Translations under genes and position numbers: made by a program
The notes under the pieces: generated by a model
Database searches by the model: none
What the model was told of the DNA's origin: nothing
What the model saw: only the letters and a program-made list of their open reading frames with translations
Shown here: positions 8,413-17,125 of the stretch, piece after piece
Layout of the letters: each line of letters starts with the position of its first letter
Position numbering within the stretch: position 1 is the stretch's first letter
DNA from: Treponema sp.
GTDB lineage: Bacteria > Spirochaetota > Spirochaetia > Treponematales > Treponemataceae
Direction: 5' to 3'
DNA: 64,000 nucleotides
NCBI GenBank assembly: GCA_017940255.1
Contig: JAGAZB010000048.1
Coordinates: forward strand, 1-64,000

Positions 8413-10311
8413 GTGAGTAAGGAGCTTGTTTTTCATTCTGATTATTCAAATCCTTCTGAATTGATTTCTGAATTCTTCCAGATGAACGAATATTTCTCTG
8501 ATGAAGAAAAAAATAAAATCACGGAAGCCTGGAATCTCCTTGTCCGCATGTCTGACGGGAAAAAAAGAAGCTGCGGAACTCCTTATTATGTTCATCCTCT
8601 TAGAGTTGCAAACATTCTTGCCCAAAGCCGCCTTGACTGCGACACAATAATCTGCGCAATCCTTCATTCTATTCATGAATTTAACGTAAGCTCAGAAGAA
8701 CTGGAAAAGCAGTTTGGCGAAAACACAAATAAAATTATAAATACTGCAAATAAGATTTTAAATCTGCCGATTAACACAAAAACTCTGAACCAGTCTGACG
8801 CTATCCGCAATATGCTTTTTGCAATGTGTGATGACGCAAGAATAATTTTGCTGACCCTTGCCGACCGTCTGGACAGAATCCGCAACCTGAAAAGCTTTAC
8901 AAAAGAAGAACAGCACGAAATTGCAAACTCGGTGATTGAAATTTGGGCGCCGCTTGCAGACAGACTTGGAATGCAGGCTGAAAAAAACGAGTTTGAAGAT
9001 CTGAGTTTAAAGTATATAAATCCGCAGGTTTTTCTTCAGATAAAGGCAATTGTAGCCCAGAAAAAGGATGAACGCTCTGCCTATCTGGAAAAGGCAGTAA
9101 ACTCAATTTATAAATCCGCAGAAAAAATGGGTATTCCGGTAGAAATTCAAAGCCGCGCAAAGCATTTTTATTCAATTTATCAGAAGATGAAAAAGCGCAA
9201 CAAGGAAGCGGGAGAGCTTTTTGACCTGCTTGCTCTGCGCATTTTGTGTGATACTCCGGCCCAGTGCTATACTCTGGTTGGAATTGTTCACGGACTTTGG
9301 AAGCCTCTGGACGGCCGTTTTAAGGACTACATTGCCATGCCAAAATCTAACGGCTACCAGTCTTTGCATACAACGGTTATGTGCGAAGGAAAGCCGCTGG
9401 AGATTCAGATTCGCACCCACGAAATGCACAATATGGCCGAACACGGAATTGCTTCCCACTGGCTTTACAAAAAGGGCATGAGCCGGGAACTTGTTGAAGC
9501 AGACAGACTTGAAATTTACAACAAGCTGCAGAAAATTAAAGAAGGCCTTACCGACGGCAACAATTTTGAAACTCTAAAAAACGAGCTTTTGGGTGATGAA
9601 ATTTACGTTTTTACTCCTAAGGGTGATGTAAAAAAACTTCCGATGGGCGCAACCGCTATAGACTTTGCTTACGCAGTTCATTCTTCAATTGGAGAAAAAG
9701 TGATTGCGGCCAAGGCAAACGGAAAGATTATTCCGCTTTCTAGGCCTCTGGAAAACACCCAGATAATAGAAGTAATTACAAATCCTCAGGCTCATCCTAC
9801 AGAAAACCAGCTGAGCATTGTAAAAACTACCAAGGCTCACCAGCGCATCCATTCATGGCTGATGAAAAACGACCCGACCTTTAGCGAGCGGCTTAGTTTG
9901 CAGGCAGCAGCAAGTGCTGGCGGCAGCACAGGCACTGCCGATAGTTCGGGTTCAGTTTCTGGCACAGGGGCAGCTTCTACAGGAGGCGGTGCTTCGGGGT
10001 CCGGAACTGCAACAGAAGTTTGGGTTCCAGGCACACAGACGGGAAAACGCCGCAAAAAGCGCCCGACAAACGAAGACCGCGCCGCAGCCGAAGCTCAAAG
10101 CCGGCCAAAGAAAAATGTTCTTGTTCAGGGAGAGCGAAACGTTTTGTACAATCTGGCCCAGTGCTGTCACCCTCAATACCCGGATTTAATTGCAGGTTAC
10201 GTTACCCGCACAAAAGGCGTTTCCGTTCACCGCGCCGACTGCCTAACCTACCAGCGCATTCCCCACAAGGAAGAACGCAGCGTGCAGGTTGAGTGGGATA
10301 CAAAGAATTAA
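8413..10311 (+). CDS. rel: RelA/SpoT-family (p)ppGpp synthetase with degenerate hydrolase site and no ACT domain
   Basis: Makes the stringent-response alarmone (p)ppGpp from ATP and GTP/GDP. Start is GTG at 8413 with AAAGGAG 8 nt before it. The domains in order are an HD region (about 40-200), synthetase (about 240-350), TGS (about 393-455), a Ser/Gly/Ala-rich linker (about 500-540) and a Cys/His-containing segment (NLAQCCHPQYPDLIAGYV) to the end at residue 632. The synthetase site is intact: RAKHFYSIYQKM, the Rel/SpoT-type RFKD at 302-305, and NGYQSLHTTV. The HD site is not: the canonical HDxxED reads HSIHEF (85-90) and the downstream D-R-L-H-N reads DRLDR (151-155). The hydrolase is therefore probably inactive. 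The ACT domain present in roughly 740-residue homologues is absent. Confidence 0.9.
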   Translation: MSKELVFHSDYSNPSELISEFFQMNEYFSDEEKNKITEAWNLLVRMSDGKKRSCGTPYYVHPLRVANILAQSRLDCDTIICAILHSIHEFNVSSEELEKQFGENTNKIINTANKILNLPINTKTLNQSDAIRNMLFAMCDDARIILLTLADRLDRIRNLKSFTKEEQHEIANSVIEIWAPLADRLGMQAEKNEFEDLSLKYINPQVFLQIKAIVAQKKDERSAYLEKAVNSIYKSAEKMGIPVEIQSRAKHFYSIYQKMKKRNKEAGELFDLLALRILCDTPAQCYTLVGIVHGLWKPLDGRFKDYIAMPKSNGYQSLHTTVMCEGKPLEIQIRTHEMHNMAEHGIASHWLYKKGMSRELVEADRLEIYNKLQKIKEGLTDGNNFETLKNELLGDEIYVFTPKGDVKKLPMGATAIDFAYAVHSSIGEKVIAAKANGKIIPLSRPLENTQIIEVITNPQAHPTENQLSIVKTTKAHQRIHSWLMKNDPTFSERLSLQAAASAGGSTGTADSSGSVSGTGAASTGGGASGSGTATEVWVPGTQTGKRRKKRPTNEDRAAAEAQSRPKKNVLVQGERNVLYNLAQCCHPQYPDLIAGYVTRTKGVSVHRADCLTYQRIPHKEERSVQVEWDTKN

Positions 10312-10352
10312 GCCCGCCAGCAGCTATCAGCCAGCAGAGAACTGCCAGCCAG

Positions 10353-11537
10353 CTATTTTCCACGCAGCATAAAGCTTTTTGCAACGCTGAATGCTGGCTT
10401 AAGATACCAAGGACGAACATCTGCGTCGGCACGCTTTATCATTTCGCGAATTGGGATTTCCTGCGGGCAGTGTTTTTCGCATTTTCCGCAGCCCACGCAG
10501 GCTGTTGCAAAGGCAGATTCCTTGCGGAGAACGGTAGTCTGGAAGTAGTCTTTACGTCCGGAAACTTTTGTTTCAGAATACATAAGGTTCCAGCCGCGGA
10601 AAAGTCCGGGGATATCTATTCCTTTAGGGCAAGGCATGCAGTAGCGGCAGCCGGTGCAGCCAACTTTTTCGGTGCGCTTAATTTCGGCCTTAATTTTTTC
10701 GATAAAGGCAAAATCTTCTTGAGTGAAATGTCCGGCCGCTGCCTCGCTGGCAATGCGGCAGTTTTCATTTACCATTTCTACGCTGTTCATACCCGAAAGC
10801 ACACAGGTTACTTCGCTCTGATTGTAAAGCCAGCGGAAACCCCATTCGGCAGGGCTCCAGCCGTGAGGGTGGGCAGCAATCATCTTTTTGGCAGATTCTG
10901 GAAGAAGATTTACAAGTTTTCCACCGCGAAGTGGTTCCATAATCATAACGGGAACACCCTTTGCGGCGGCGGCATGTAATCCATCAACCCCAGCCTGAGA
11001 AACTTCGTCCAGATAATTGTACTGAATCATACAAAAGTCCCAGTCATAATCATTAAGGATTTTCTGGAACATTTCTGTTGTTCCGTGGAATGAAAAACCA
11101 ATGTTACGAATCTCGCCACTGGCCTTTTTCTGGGCAATCCAGTCTTCAATTCCTATGGCTTTTAGCTTTTCCCACTGAGAATAATCAGTAAGATGATGCA
11201 TAAGGTAGTAATCTACCCAGGTAGTGCGCAGACGGGAAAGTTCTTCTGCAAAATAGCGGTCTATTGCGGCACGATTTGAAATTAAATACTGAGGAAGTTT
11301 TGTTGCAATATTGATTTTATCACGGATTCCGGTGCGTTCAAAGATTTCTCCTATTGCGGCCTCGCTGCCCGTGTAGATGTAGGCGGTGTCAAAATAGTTT
11401 ACGCCGGCATTGTAGGCGGCCATAATTTCCTGCTCGGCCTTATCCAGGTCTATACGGCCGGCTTTTGTGGTAAAGCGCATGCAGCCAAAACCCATTAAAG
11501 AGATATTTTCGCCTTTTTTGTTTTTTCTATATTCCAT
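10353..11537 (-). CDS. Aldo/keto reductase with C-terminal 4Fe-4S ferredoxin domain
   Basis: 394-residue cytoplasmic NAD(P)H-dependent oxidoreductase of the COG1453 type. The N-terminal TIM-barrel opens with MEYRKNKKGENISLMGFGCM and contains NYFDTAYIYTGSE with the catalytic Asp and Tyr. The C-terminus carries two cysteine clusters, CTGCRYCMPCPKG and CVGCGKCEKHCPQ, that can bind 4Fe-4S centres. The substrate is unknown. The start at 11537 is chosen over the frame from 11621, because those 28 upstream residues are encoded by a nested palindromic repeat. The gene is transcribed toward rel (convergent). Confidence 0.9.
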   Translation of the reverse strand: MEYRKNKKGENISLMGFGCMRFTTKAGRIDLDKAEQEIMAAYNAGVNYFDTAYIYTGSEAAIGEIFERTGIRDKINIATKLPQYLISNRAAIDRYFAEELSRLRTTWVDYYLMHHLTDYSQWEKLKAIGIEDWIAQKKASGEIRNIGFSFHGTTEMFQKILNDYDWDFCMIQYNYLDEVSQAGVDGLHAAAAKGVPVMIMEPLRGGKLVNLLPESAKKMIAAHPHGWSPAEWGFRWLYNQSEVTCVLSGMNSVEMVNENCRIASEAAAGHFTQEDFAFIEKIKAEIKRTEKVGCTGCRYCMPCPKGIDIPGLFRGWNLMYSETKVSGRKDYFQTTVLRKESAFATACVGCGKCEKHCPQEIPIREMIKRADADVRPWYLKPAFSVAKSFMLRGK

Positions 11538-11551
11538 TGTCCTACCTACTC

Positions 11552-11693
11552 CAAAAATTGATGTGCTTCCGCTTAGGTGTTCCAGAAAACTGCGGCTGAG
11601 CGTAAGAGGTATCCGACTCACTTCGCTTCGCTACGTTCGCGAACGCTCAGATGCAGTTTTTGGCCCACCTTCGCTCACGCGCATCAATTTTTG
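11552..11693. repeat. Nested palindromic repeat, core type A
   Basis: The outer arms 11552-11565 and 11680-11693 (CAAAAATTGATG...CATCAATTTTTG) pair with one mismatch. Inner arms at about 11575-11602 and 11644-11670 (AGGTG..CCA..AAACTGC..CTGAGCG) pair inside them. The 55-bp loop at 11596-11650 runs from CTGAGCG to CGCTCAG and contains GGTATCCGACTC. It shares this core with 12499-12551 and 32832-32886. The left junction reads GCTTCCGC and the right junction TTCGCTCACGCG. Confidence 0.85.
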
Positions 11694-11760
11694 TGCTACT
11701 CGTTTTATGAATATCGCCCTAACACAAAGGCGAAAATGCTCTCTTCCTTAAAAAAGCGAA

Positions 11761-12318
11761 TTATTTAATTGCCTTTCCGGCGGAGAAGGCTTTGCCTACT
11801 ACTTCGCCCAGAACGTTGTAGTTGTGGCTTACGGGGTCGTAGCAGATTGGGCGGAGTTTTGCGGCATCAATTTTGCCGTCGGTCAAAACTGATTCATCTG
11901 CGGAAACATTTACGATATTTCCTACTATATAATCATCATTTTCGCTGAAGGATACAAGTTCGCATTCCAAAACCATTGGAAGCTCGTTGATTACAGGAGC
12001 ATCTACAAACTCAGACTTTGAAACTGTAAAGCCTGCTTTTTTGATTTTATCCGGCTCTTTGTTGCCGCTTACAATTCCAAGATAATCGCACTCTTTTACG
12101 TGAGCGGCATCTGCCATGCTTACAGTAAAGGCCTTGCGTTTTGCAATGTTTGCAGTTGTCTTGTGACTCTTGTCCAGACAGATTCCAATCTGATTTGTGT
12201 CGTGAATACCACCCCAAGCCGCATTCATAGCGTCAGGGTTTCCATTTTCATCATAAGTTGTGATAATCAGTACCGGCATAGGGTACATAAATGTTTGTTT
12301 TCCAAAATTCTTTTTCAT
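11761..12318 (-). CDS. Flavin reductase-like FMN-binding protein
   Basis: 185-residue flavoprotein of the split-barrel flavin reductase family. The N-terminus (TFMYPMPVLIITTYDENGNPDAMNAAWGG) is typical, with the conserved PMPVxIxTT strand and the N-A-A-W-G segment, followed by the ICLDKSHKTTANI flavin-binding stretch. Proteins like this bind FMN and act in electron transfer or flavin reduction; the partner is unknown. Start is ATG 12318. It is a single gene with the nested repeat on its 3' side. Confidence 0.85.
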   Translation of the reverse strand: MKKNFGKQTFMYPMPVLIITTYDENGNPDAMNAAWGGIHDTNQIGICLDKSHKTTANIAKRKAFTVSMADAAHVKECDYLGIVSGNKEPDKIKKAGFTVSKSEFVDAPVINELPMVLECELVSFSENDDYIVGNIVNVSADESVLTDGKIDAAKLRPICYDPVSHNYNVLGEVVGKAFSAGKAIK

Positions 12319-12620
12319 GATTTAAATATAATTCAATTTTGCACAATTGAAAAGAAAAAATAAATGAATTAATACAATTTTATAATGTTCACGTAACAGA
12401 CAAGGAATAGAACTGTGGATATAATGACCATAAGAAAACTGACATATTATTTGCATTATTTTTTATTTGCGCGAGTGAAGGCGAATCAAAAACTGCATCT
12501 GAGCGTTCGCGAGCCGGCGAAGCCGGGGAGTCGGATACCAAACACGCTCAGCCGCAGTTTTCTGAGGCGCCGTAACGGAAGCAAATAAAAAATGAATACG
12601 TAGATATATAGGAGGACTGT
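12319..12620. other. Intergenic region before the first esterase
   Basis: No gene is seen. The left part is AT-rich with several TATAAT-like hexamers (for example 12420-12425, preceded by TGTGGA), which could serve the divergent flavin reductase or the esterase. The right part is the nested palindrome described separately (12458-12603). A good Shine-Dalgarno sequence, TAGGAGGAC, sits immediately before the esterase ATG. Confidence 0.5.
12458..12603. repeat. Nested palindromic repeat, core type A (inverted orientation)
   Basis: The outer arms ATTTTTTATTTGC (12458-12470) and GCAAATAAAAAAT (12591-12603) are perfectly complementary over 13 bp. The inner arms AAAAACTGC..CTGAGCG (12488-12505) and CGCTCAG..GCAGTTTT (12545-12561) pair. 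The 53-bp core 12499-12551 is the reverse complement of the type-A core at 11596 and 32832. The outer arms share no sequence with those of the sister copies. Confidence 0.85.
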
Positions 12621-14309
12621 ATGTCATTATCATTTGCAGCGGTATTTTCGGACCACTGCGTGTTACAGAGAAATAAAAATATTACAGTTTTTGGATATGG
12701 TGAAGACGGCAAAGCCGTACAGGTTCTGTTAGCTGCAAAAGACGGCAGAGTTCTATGCAAAAATAACGGCAGGGCAAAGGCCGGCCGCTGGGAAGTTCAG
12801 CTTGAACCACAAGTTGCCCAGACCGGCTGTACACTAACCGCAGAGTTTTGCCCAAACAACTCAGGCGACAGTGAAAAAATCACCCTTACCGATATTGCCA
12901 TTGGCGAAGTTTGGCTGGCTGGCGGACAGAGCAACATGGAGTTTGAGCTGCAGAACTGTACCGAAGGCCCTGAAGAAATGGCCGATACCAAGGGTGATGG
13001 CGGCGCAAAGAACGTTCGCTTCTATTATACTAATAAAATTGGCTGGATGGATGACCACTTTTTTGAGGCAGAGCGCAATACCTGCTGGCAGACTTGGGAA
13101 AGCCAGGCCCGCGGTTCCTGGTCGGCAGTGGGCTTTTTCTTTGCAAAAAAACTTGCTGCAGAACTTGGCGTAACTGTTGGACTTATCGGCTGCAACTGGG
13201 GCGGAACTTCTGCAAGTGCATGGATGGCCCGCGAATATCTTGAAAAAGACCAGGACCTTCGCACATACCTTAGCGAATACGACGAAGCAACTGCCGGAAA
13301 ATCTATTGAGCAGCAGTGCAAGGAATACGACGACTACGAAATTGAAAATAACGAATGGCAGCGCAAGTTTGGCGAAATGTTTGCAAAAGATAACAGCCTT
13401 ACTTGGGAAACTGCCACCTCTATTCTGGGACCTTGCCCATGGCCGGGACCAAAATCCTGCAAAAACCCATACCGTCCAACCGGACTTTACGACTGCATGC
13501 TGCGCCGGGTTATGCCTTACACAATGCAGGGAGTAATCTGGTATCAGGGCGAAAGTGATGATCACAAGCCTGCAATGTACCGCAAGCTTTTTACAAACAT
13601 GATTGATAACTGGCGCACCGACTGGCACGACGACACTCTTCCATTTATTTTTGTTCAGCTACCCGAACACCGCTACCAGGCCGACAAGGATTTTAAGCAC
13701 TGGTGCTTAATCCGCGAAGCCCAGCAGCAGGTGGGCGACACTGTAAAAAATGCCTGGATGTCCTGCGCCCTGGACCAGGGACAGTTCAGTGATATTCACC
13801 CAAGGGCAAAACGAGTGGTTGGTCAGCGTCTGGAAGCAATTGCAATGGAAAAGGTTTACGGCGTTTCTGATAAAAAGTCTCTTTCTCCAATGCTTTCTTC
13901 TTCTATTAATATAGATGGAAAAATTATTTTGACCTTCACAAATGCAGAAAGCGGCTTTACCCTTCATGATGACACAAAAGAGCTTGAAGAATACAAGATG
14001 ATGGAAAAAGGGCAGGGAAATGAAGTGCCGGAAGATTTTACAGGATTTGAAATTGCCGGCGAAGACTGCATTTACTACCCTGCAAAGTTTGCCTTTGGCG
14101 GCCGCGACGGCGCTTTGAATCAAATTATTCTTTGCAGCGATAAGGTAAAGGAGCCAAAATTTGCGCGATACGCCTGGTACAACTACGGACCTGTTACAGT
14201 ATTCAGCAAGGAAGGACTTCCACTAGCACCATTCCGCACTTCGCAGAAGGATAGTCTGGAAAAGGCGGCGAATGAACATGCTGCTATCCAGCAGATTATG
14301 ACAGTTTAA
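12621..14309 (+). CDS. Sialate O-acetylesterase-like SGNH carbohydrate esterase
   Basis: 562-residue esterase of the sialate O-acetylesterase/DUF303-like SGNH family, which removes acetyl groups from sugars or polysaccharide side chains. The nucleophile motif GQSNMEF follows GEVWLAGG at about residue 100. The oxyanion Gly/Asn block (GLIGCNWGGTSASAWM), WYQGESDD, and the catalytic Asp-His pair (SDIHPRAKRVVGQRL) are all present. There is no signal peptide, so it should act in the cytoplasm. TAGGAGGAC lies just before the ATG. It resembles the larger esterase at 39349-41367. The preferred substrate (acetyl-xylan fragments or a sialic acid) cannot be told from sequence. Confidence 0.88.
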   Translation: MSLSFAAVFSDHCVLQRNKNITVFGYGEDGKAVQVLLAAKDGRVLCKNNGRAKAGRWEVQLEPQVAQTGCTLTAEFCPNNSGDSEKITLTDIAIGEVWLAGGQSNMEFELQNCTEGPEEMADTKGDGGAKNVRFYYTNKIGWMDDHFFEAERNTCWQTWESQARGSWSAVGFFFAKKLAAELGVTVGLIGCNWGGTSASAWMAREYLEKDQDLRTYLSEYDEATAGKSIEQQCKEYDDYEIENNEWQRKFGEMFAKDNSLTWETATSILGPCPWPGPKSCKNPYRPTGLYDCMLRRVMPYTMQGVIWYQGESDDHKPAMYRKLFTNMIDNWRTDWHDDTLPFIFVQLPEHRYQADKDFKHWCLIREAQQQVGDTVKNAWMSCALDQGQFSDIHPRAKRVVGQRLEAIAMEKVYGVSDKKSLSPMLSSSINIDGKIILTFTNAESGFTLHDDTKELEEYKMMEKGQGNEVPEDFTGFEIAGEDCIYYPAKFAFGGRDGALNQIILCSDKVKEPKFARYAWYNYGPVTVFSKEGLPLAPFRTSQKDSLEKAANEHAAIQQIMTV

Positions 14310-14346
14310 TGATGTTATAAATTACGTTATTAAACTGAAGGGGAAA

Positions 14347-14464
14347 CTTGGGGCGGATGCTGGAGCGGGACAGAAAGTCATTTGCAATCTGTGGCGCGCC
14401 TTTATTTGAGTAGCCAAACAGATTGCGCTATGACTTTCTGGAACGCGCAAGCATCCGCCCCAAG
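14347..14464. repeat. Nested palindromic repeat between two esterase genes
   Basis: The outer arms CTTGGGGCGGATGCT (14347-14361) and AGCATCCGCCCCAAG (14450-14464) are perfectly complementary over 15 bp. The inner arms AGAAAGTCA..GCAATCTGT (from 14372) and ACAGATTGC..TGACTTTCT (14418-14439) pair inside them. The loop includes GGCGCGCCTTTATTTGAG. The architecture matches the other nested repeats but the core is different. There is no strong T-tract after the outer arm. Confidence 0.8.
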
Positions 14465-14509
14465 GTTACAGTCCAACTTTATATAAAACAATATTTATTA
14501 GAGGAAATT

Positions 14510-15634
14510 ATGAAGAAAACTATTAAAGTAATTGCGACAGCACTTTTGCTGATTACTACTTTTTCGTCAATGTGGGCAAAGGATTACTTGCCAAGTGCGG
14601 AAAATGTTAAATTTTTGGGACGAACTCATACAGAAAATGATGTGCTCTGGACCTTCTTTTCCAGCTCTGGAGTAGCTTTTAATGTAAATGCAAAAAGACT
14701 GGATGTAACTTTTGCCGGCGACAGTGGCACTCCACAAAGGAAGGACAACGGCTCCCTTGCCCGCGTGGCAGTTTTTGTAAACGGTGAGCGAAAACTTGAT
14801 CAGCTGATTATGAAACAGGAAGTGACCTTCACTGTTTTTGACGAAGCAGCTCCTGTAAAAGGTGAAGTTAAAATCATCAAGATTTCTGAAAGTGCAAATT
14901 CAATTGCAGGAATTAAAAATATTTCTGTAGATGACGAAGGCACAATCAGCCCAGCAAGTCAAAAATCATTAAAAATTGAATTTATCGGGGACTCTATCAC
15001 CTGCGGATACGGCGTAGATGACGAAGATCGTAATCATCATTTTGCGACAAGCACAGAAGATAACACAAAAACTTATGCCTACAAAACAGCCCAGGCTTTA
15101 GACGCTGATTATTCAATGGTAAGCGTTAGCGGTTGGGGTATTGTTTCGGGCTACACAAACGCTCAGAAAAATCCAGATTCAGTTCTGCCAAAAATCTATG
15201 AAAAAACAGGCTATACTTACGGAAACAAATTTAACGGAAAGCAGCCTCAGAGCCTGACATGGGATTTTAACCGCTTTGTGCCAGATTTTATTGTAATAAA
15301 CCTTGGAACCAACGATGCAAGCTGGACTAAAAAGGATGATAAAAAGGTTGAAGAATACAAAAAAGCTTACATTGCTTTCTTAAAACAGATTCGCGCAAAA
15401 AATCCAAAGGCTCAGATTATCTGTTCTCTTGGAATTATGGGCGGCGACTTGTTTCCGACAATCGAAGAAGCAGTCAAAATCTACTCCGCAGAAACTGGCG
15501 ATGGAAAAGTGAGCACATTACGCTTTGCAAACCAAAGCATGGCAGACGGCATTGCCGCCGACTGGCACCCTACAGAGAAAACTCACGCAAAAGCTGCAAA
15601 CTTACTTGTACAGAAAATTAAATCACTTCAATAA
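14510..15634 (+). CDS. Secreted CE2-type acetyl esterase (SGNH fold)
   Basis: 374-residue esterase. A signal peptide (MKKTIKVIATALLLITTFSSMWA) is followed by an N-terminal jelly-roll region (about 25-150) and an SGNH hydrolase domain with GDSITCGYGV (nucleophile Ser), INLGTNDASW and DWHPTEKTHAKAA (catalytic His). This arrangement is that of carbohydrate esterase family 2, which deacetylates xylan and glucomannan oligosaccharides. Start 14510 is chosen because GAGG precedes it and it gives a clean signal peptide; the frame open from 14423 runs through the repeat. It would act in the periplasm or outside, complementing the cytoplasmic esterases in this window. Confidence 0.85.
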   Translation: MKKTIKVIATALLLITTFSSMWAKDYLPSAENVKFLGRTHTENDVLWTFFSSSGVAFNVNAKRLDVTFAGDSGTPQRKDNGSLARVAVFVNGERKLDQLIMKQEVTFTVFDEAAPVKGEVKIIKISESANSIAGIKNISVDDEGTISPASQKSLKIEFIGDSITCGYGVDDEDRNHHFATSTEDNTKTYAYKTAQALDADYSMVSVSGWGIVSGYTNAQKNPDSVLPKIYEKTGYTYGNKFNGKQPQSLTWDFNRFVPDFIVINLGTNDASWTKKDDKKVEEYKKAYIAFLKQIRAKNPKAQIICSLGIMGGDLFPTIEEAVKIYSAETGDGKVSTLRFANQSMADGIAADWHPTEKTHAKAANLLVQKIKSLQ

Positions 15635-15657
15635 CTTTTCATAATATTTTATTATTA

Positions 15658-15692
15658 AGGCAAAACAGTAATATTCTGTTTTGCCTCCTTTA
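15658..15692 (+). terminator. Rho-independent terminator of the CE2 esterase
   Basis: AGGCAAAACAG (15658-15668) and CTGTTTTGCCT (15676-15686) form a perfect 11-bp stem with a 7-nt loop, followed by CCTTTATTT. Confidence 0.75.
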
Positions 15693-15706
15693 TTTATATT
15701 CAAAAA

Positions 15707-15770
15707 TTACAAATCGCCGAAAAATTTCGTTACAAAACGCCGAAAAAAAACTTTACAAAAGGCCGAAAAA
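15707..15770. promoter_or_regulatory. Three 18-bp direct repeats at a 23-bp period before the ATPase gene
   Basis: TTACAAATCGCCGAAAAA (15707), TTACAAAACGCCGAAAAA (15730) and TTACAAAAGGCCGAAAAA (15753) are spaced exactly 23 bp apart. They end 3 bp before the TATACT -10 box (15774-15779), so they cover the -35 position and upstream. This is a likely operator array for an autoregulator or another DNA-binding protein. Confidence 0.75.
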
Positions 15771-15785
15771 TATTATACTGTAGGC

Positions 15786-17060
15786 ATGAGTGAATATAAA
15801 CCACGAATTGTTGATTCAATATTGCAAGATAAACTTGAAGCCAAAGGTGCTGTTCTAATTGAAGGTGCAAAATGGTGTGGAAAAACGACTACAGCAGGAC
15901 AGAAAGCTACAAGTATCCTTAAAATGGATAATCCGGAAACAAAAGACCAAAATCTTACTATGGCAAAACTAAATCCACAAAGATTATTAAAAGGAGAAAC
16001 ACCACGACTTATAGATGAATGGCAACTTGCGCCAACTTTATGGGATGCAATTCGTTATGAAGTAGATGAACGTCAAAAGATGGGGCAGTTCATTCTTACC
16101 GGGTCTGCAGTTCCTCCAGATACAAATGAAATAACACATTCGGGAACAGGCCGTTTCACATAGCTTTTAATGCGACCAATGTCATTATTTGAATCTGGAG
16201 AATCAACCGGAGAAGTTAGTCTAAAGTCTCTTTTTAACGGAAATCATGACGTTGATGGAGAAAACAAACTAGACATAGAAAAACTTGCCTTTTTAATATG
16301 TCGTGGTGGTTGGCCAATGTCTGTTGATTTAAAAGGAAAAGCAGCATTACAGCAAGCCTTTGATTATTACGATGCAGTTGTAAAATCTGATATAAACCGT
16401 GCTGATGGTGTAAATAAAAATCCAGAACGAGTAAAACGTATCATGAGATCTTTTGCCAGAAATCAAGCGAGTCAGGCAGCATGTACATTAATTGCGAATG
16501 ATATTCTTGCAAATGAAGTAGAAAAAGTAAACGAAGATACCGTTCATTCTTACATTGAGGCATTAAAGAAAATATTTGTCATTGAAGATATGCCAGCATG
16601 GAACCCGAATTTGCGTTCTAAATCAGCCATCAGGACAAGTGACACTCGTTTTTATGTAGACCCTTCAATTGCAACAGCCAGTCTTGGAATTGGACCTGAG
16701 GATTTAATCAATGATTTACATACTTTTGGACTTTTTTTTGAGACAATGTGCGTAAGAGATCTACGAGTTTTTTCAGAAAGTCTTGATGGTTCTGTTTATC
16801 ACTACCGAGATAATACAGGCTTAGAATGCGATGCAGTTATTCACCTTAGAAATGGAAAATATGGCCTTATTGAAATAAAACTTGGTGGAGAAGACCTTAT
16901 AAATGAAGGCGCTGCCAATTTAATAAAACTAAAGGAATCAATAGATACTGCAAAAATGAAGGAACCTTCTTTTCTTATGGTTTTAACCGGTCTTGGTGAC
17001 TACCCATATAAACGCGAGGACGGAGTTCTTGTAGTTCCGCTTGGAGTATTAAGAAATTAA
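15786..17060 (+). pseudogene. AAA-ATPase/DUF4143 protein interrupted by an in-frame amber codon
   Basis: Accessory P-loop ATPase of the AAA_14 plus DUF4143 type (COG1373). The N-terminal part from ATG 15786 has the Walker A-like GAKWCGKTTT and a DEWQLAPTLWDAIR segment with the Walker B acidic residues, then FILTGSAVPPD. At 16161-16163 a TAG interrupts the sequence between GTGRFT and LLMRPMSLFESGE; both sides are in the same frame. In intact relatives this position is a continuous GRF..(R/L)LRPMSLFESGES-type stretch, so a single nonsense mutation is the simplest reading. The rest (16164-17060) is undamaged, including the C-terminal nuclease-like ECDAVIHL...GLIEIKLGG. A TATACT -10 box ends 6 nt before the ATG. 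Restart at ATG 16170 or stop suppression is possible. Confidence 0.8.
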
Positions 17061-17125
17061 TATCAACATTGCCATCTTTGCTCTATCTATCAAAAAGATT
17101 TTTTTTCTGATAAAATCGTTTTACT

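Noticed and set aside
10293..10979. 228-residue plus-strand ORF
   Set aside because: Antisense to the aldo/keto reductase C-terminus, including its Fe-S clusters; no independent support.
11538..11621. N-terminal extension of the aldo/keto reductase
   Set aside because: The 28 residues come from the nested repeat; the enzyme fold starts at 11537.
12861..13628. 255-residue minus-strand ORF
   Set aside because: Shadow of the esterase gene; no ribosome-binding site and no recognisable domain.
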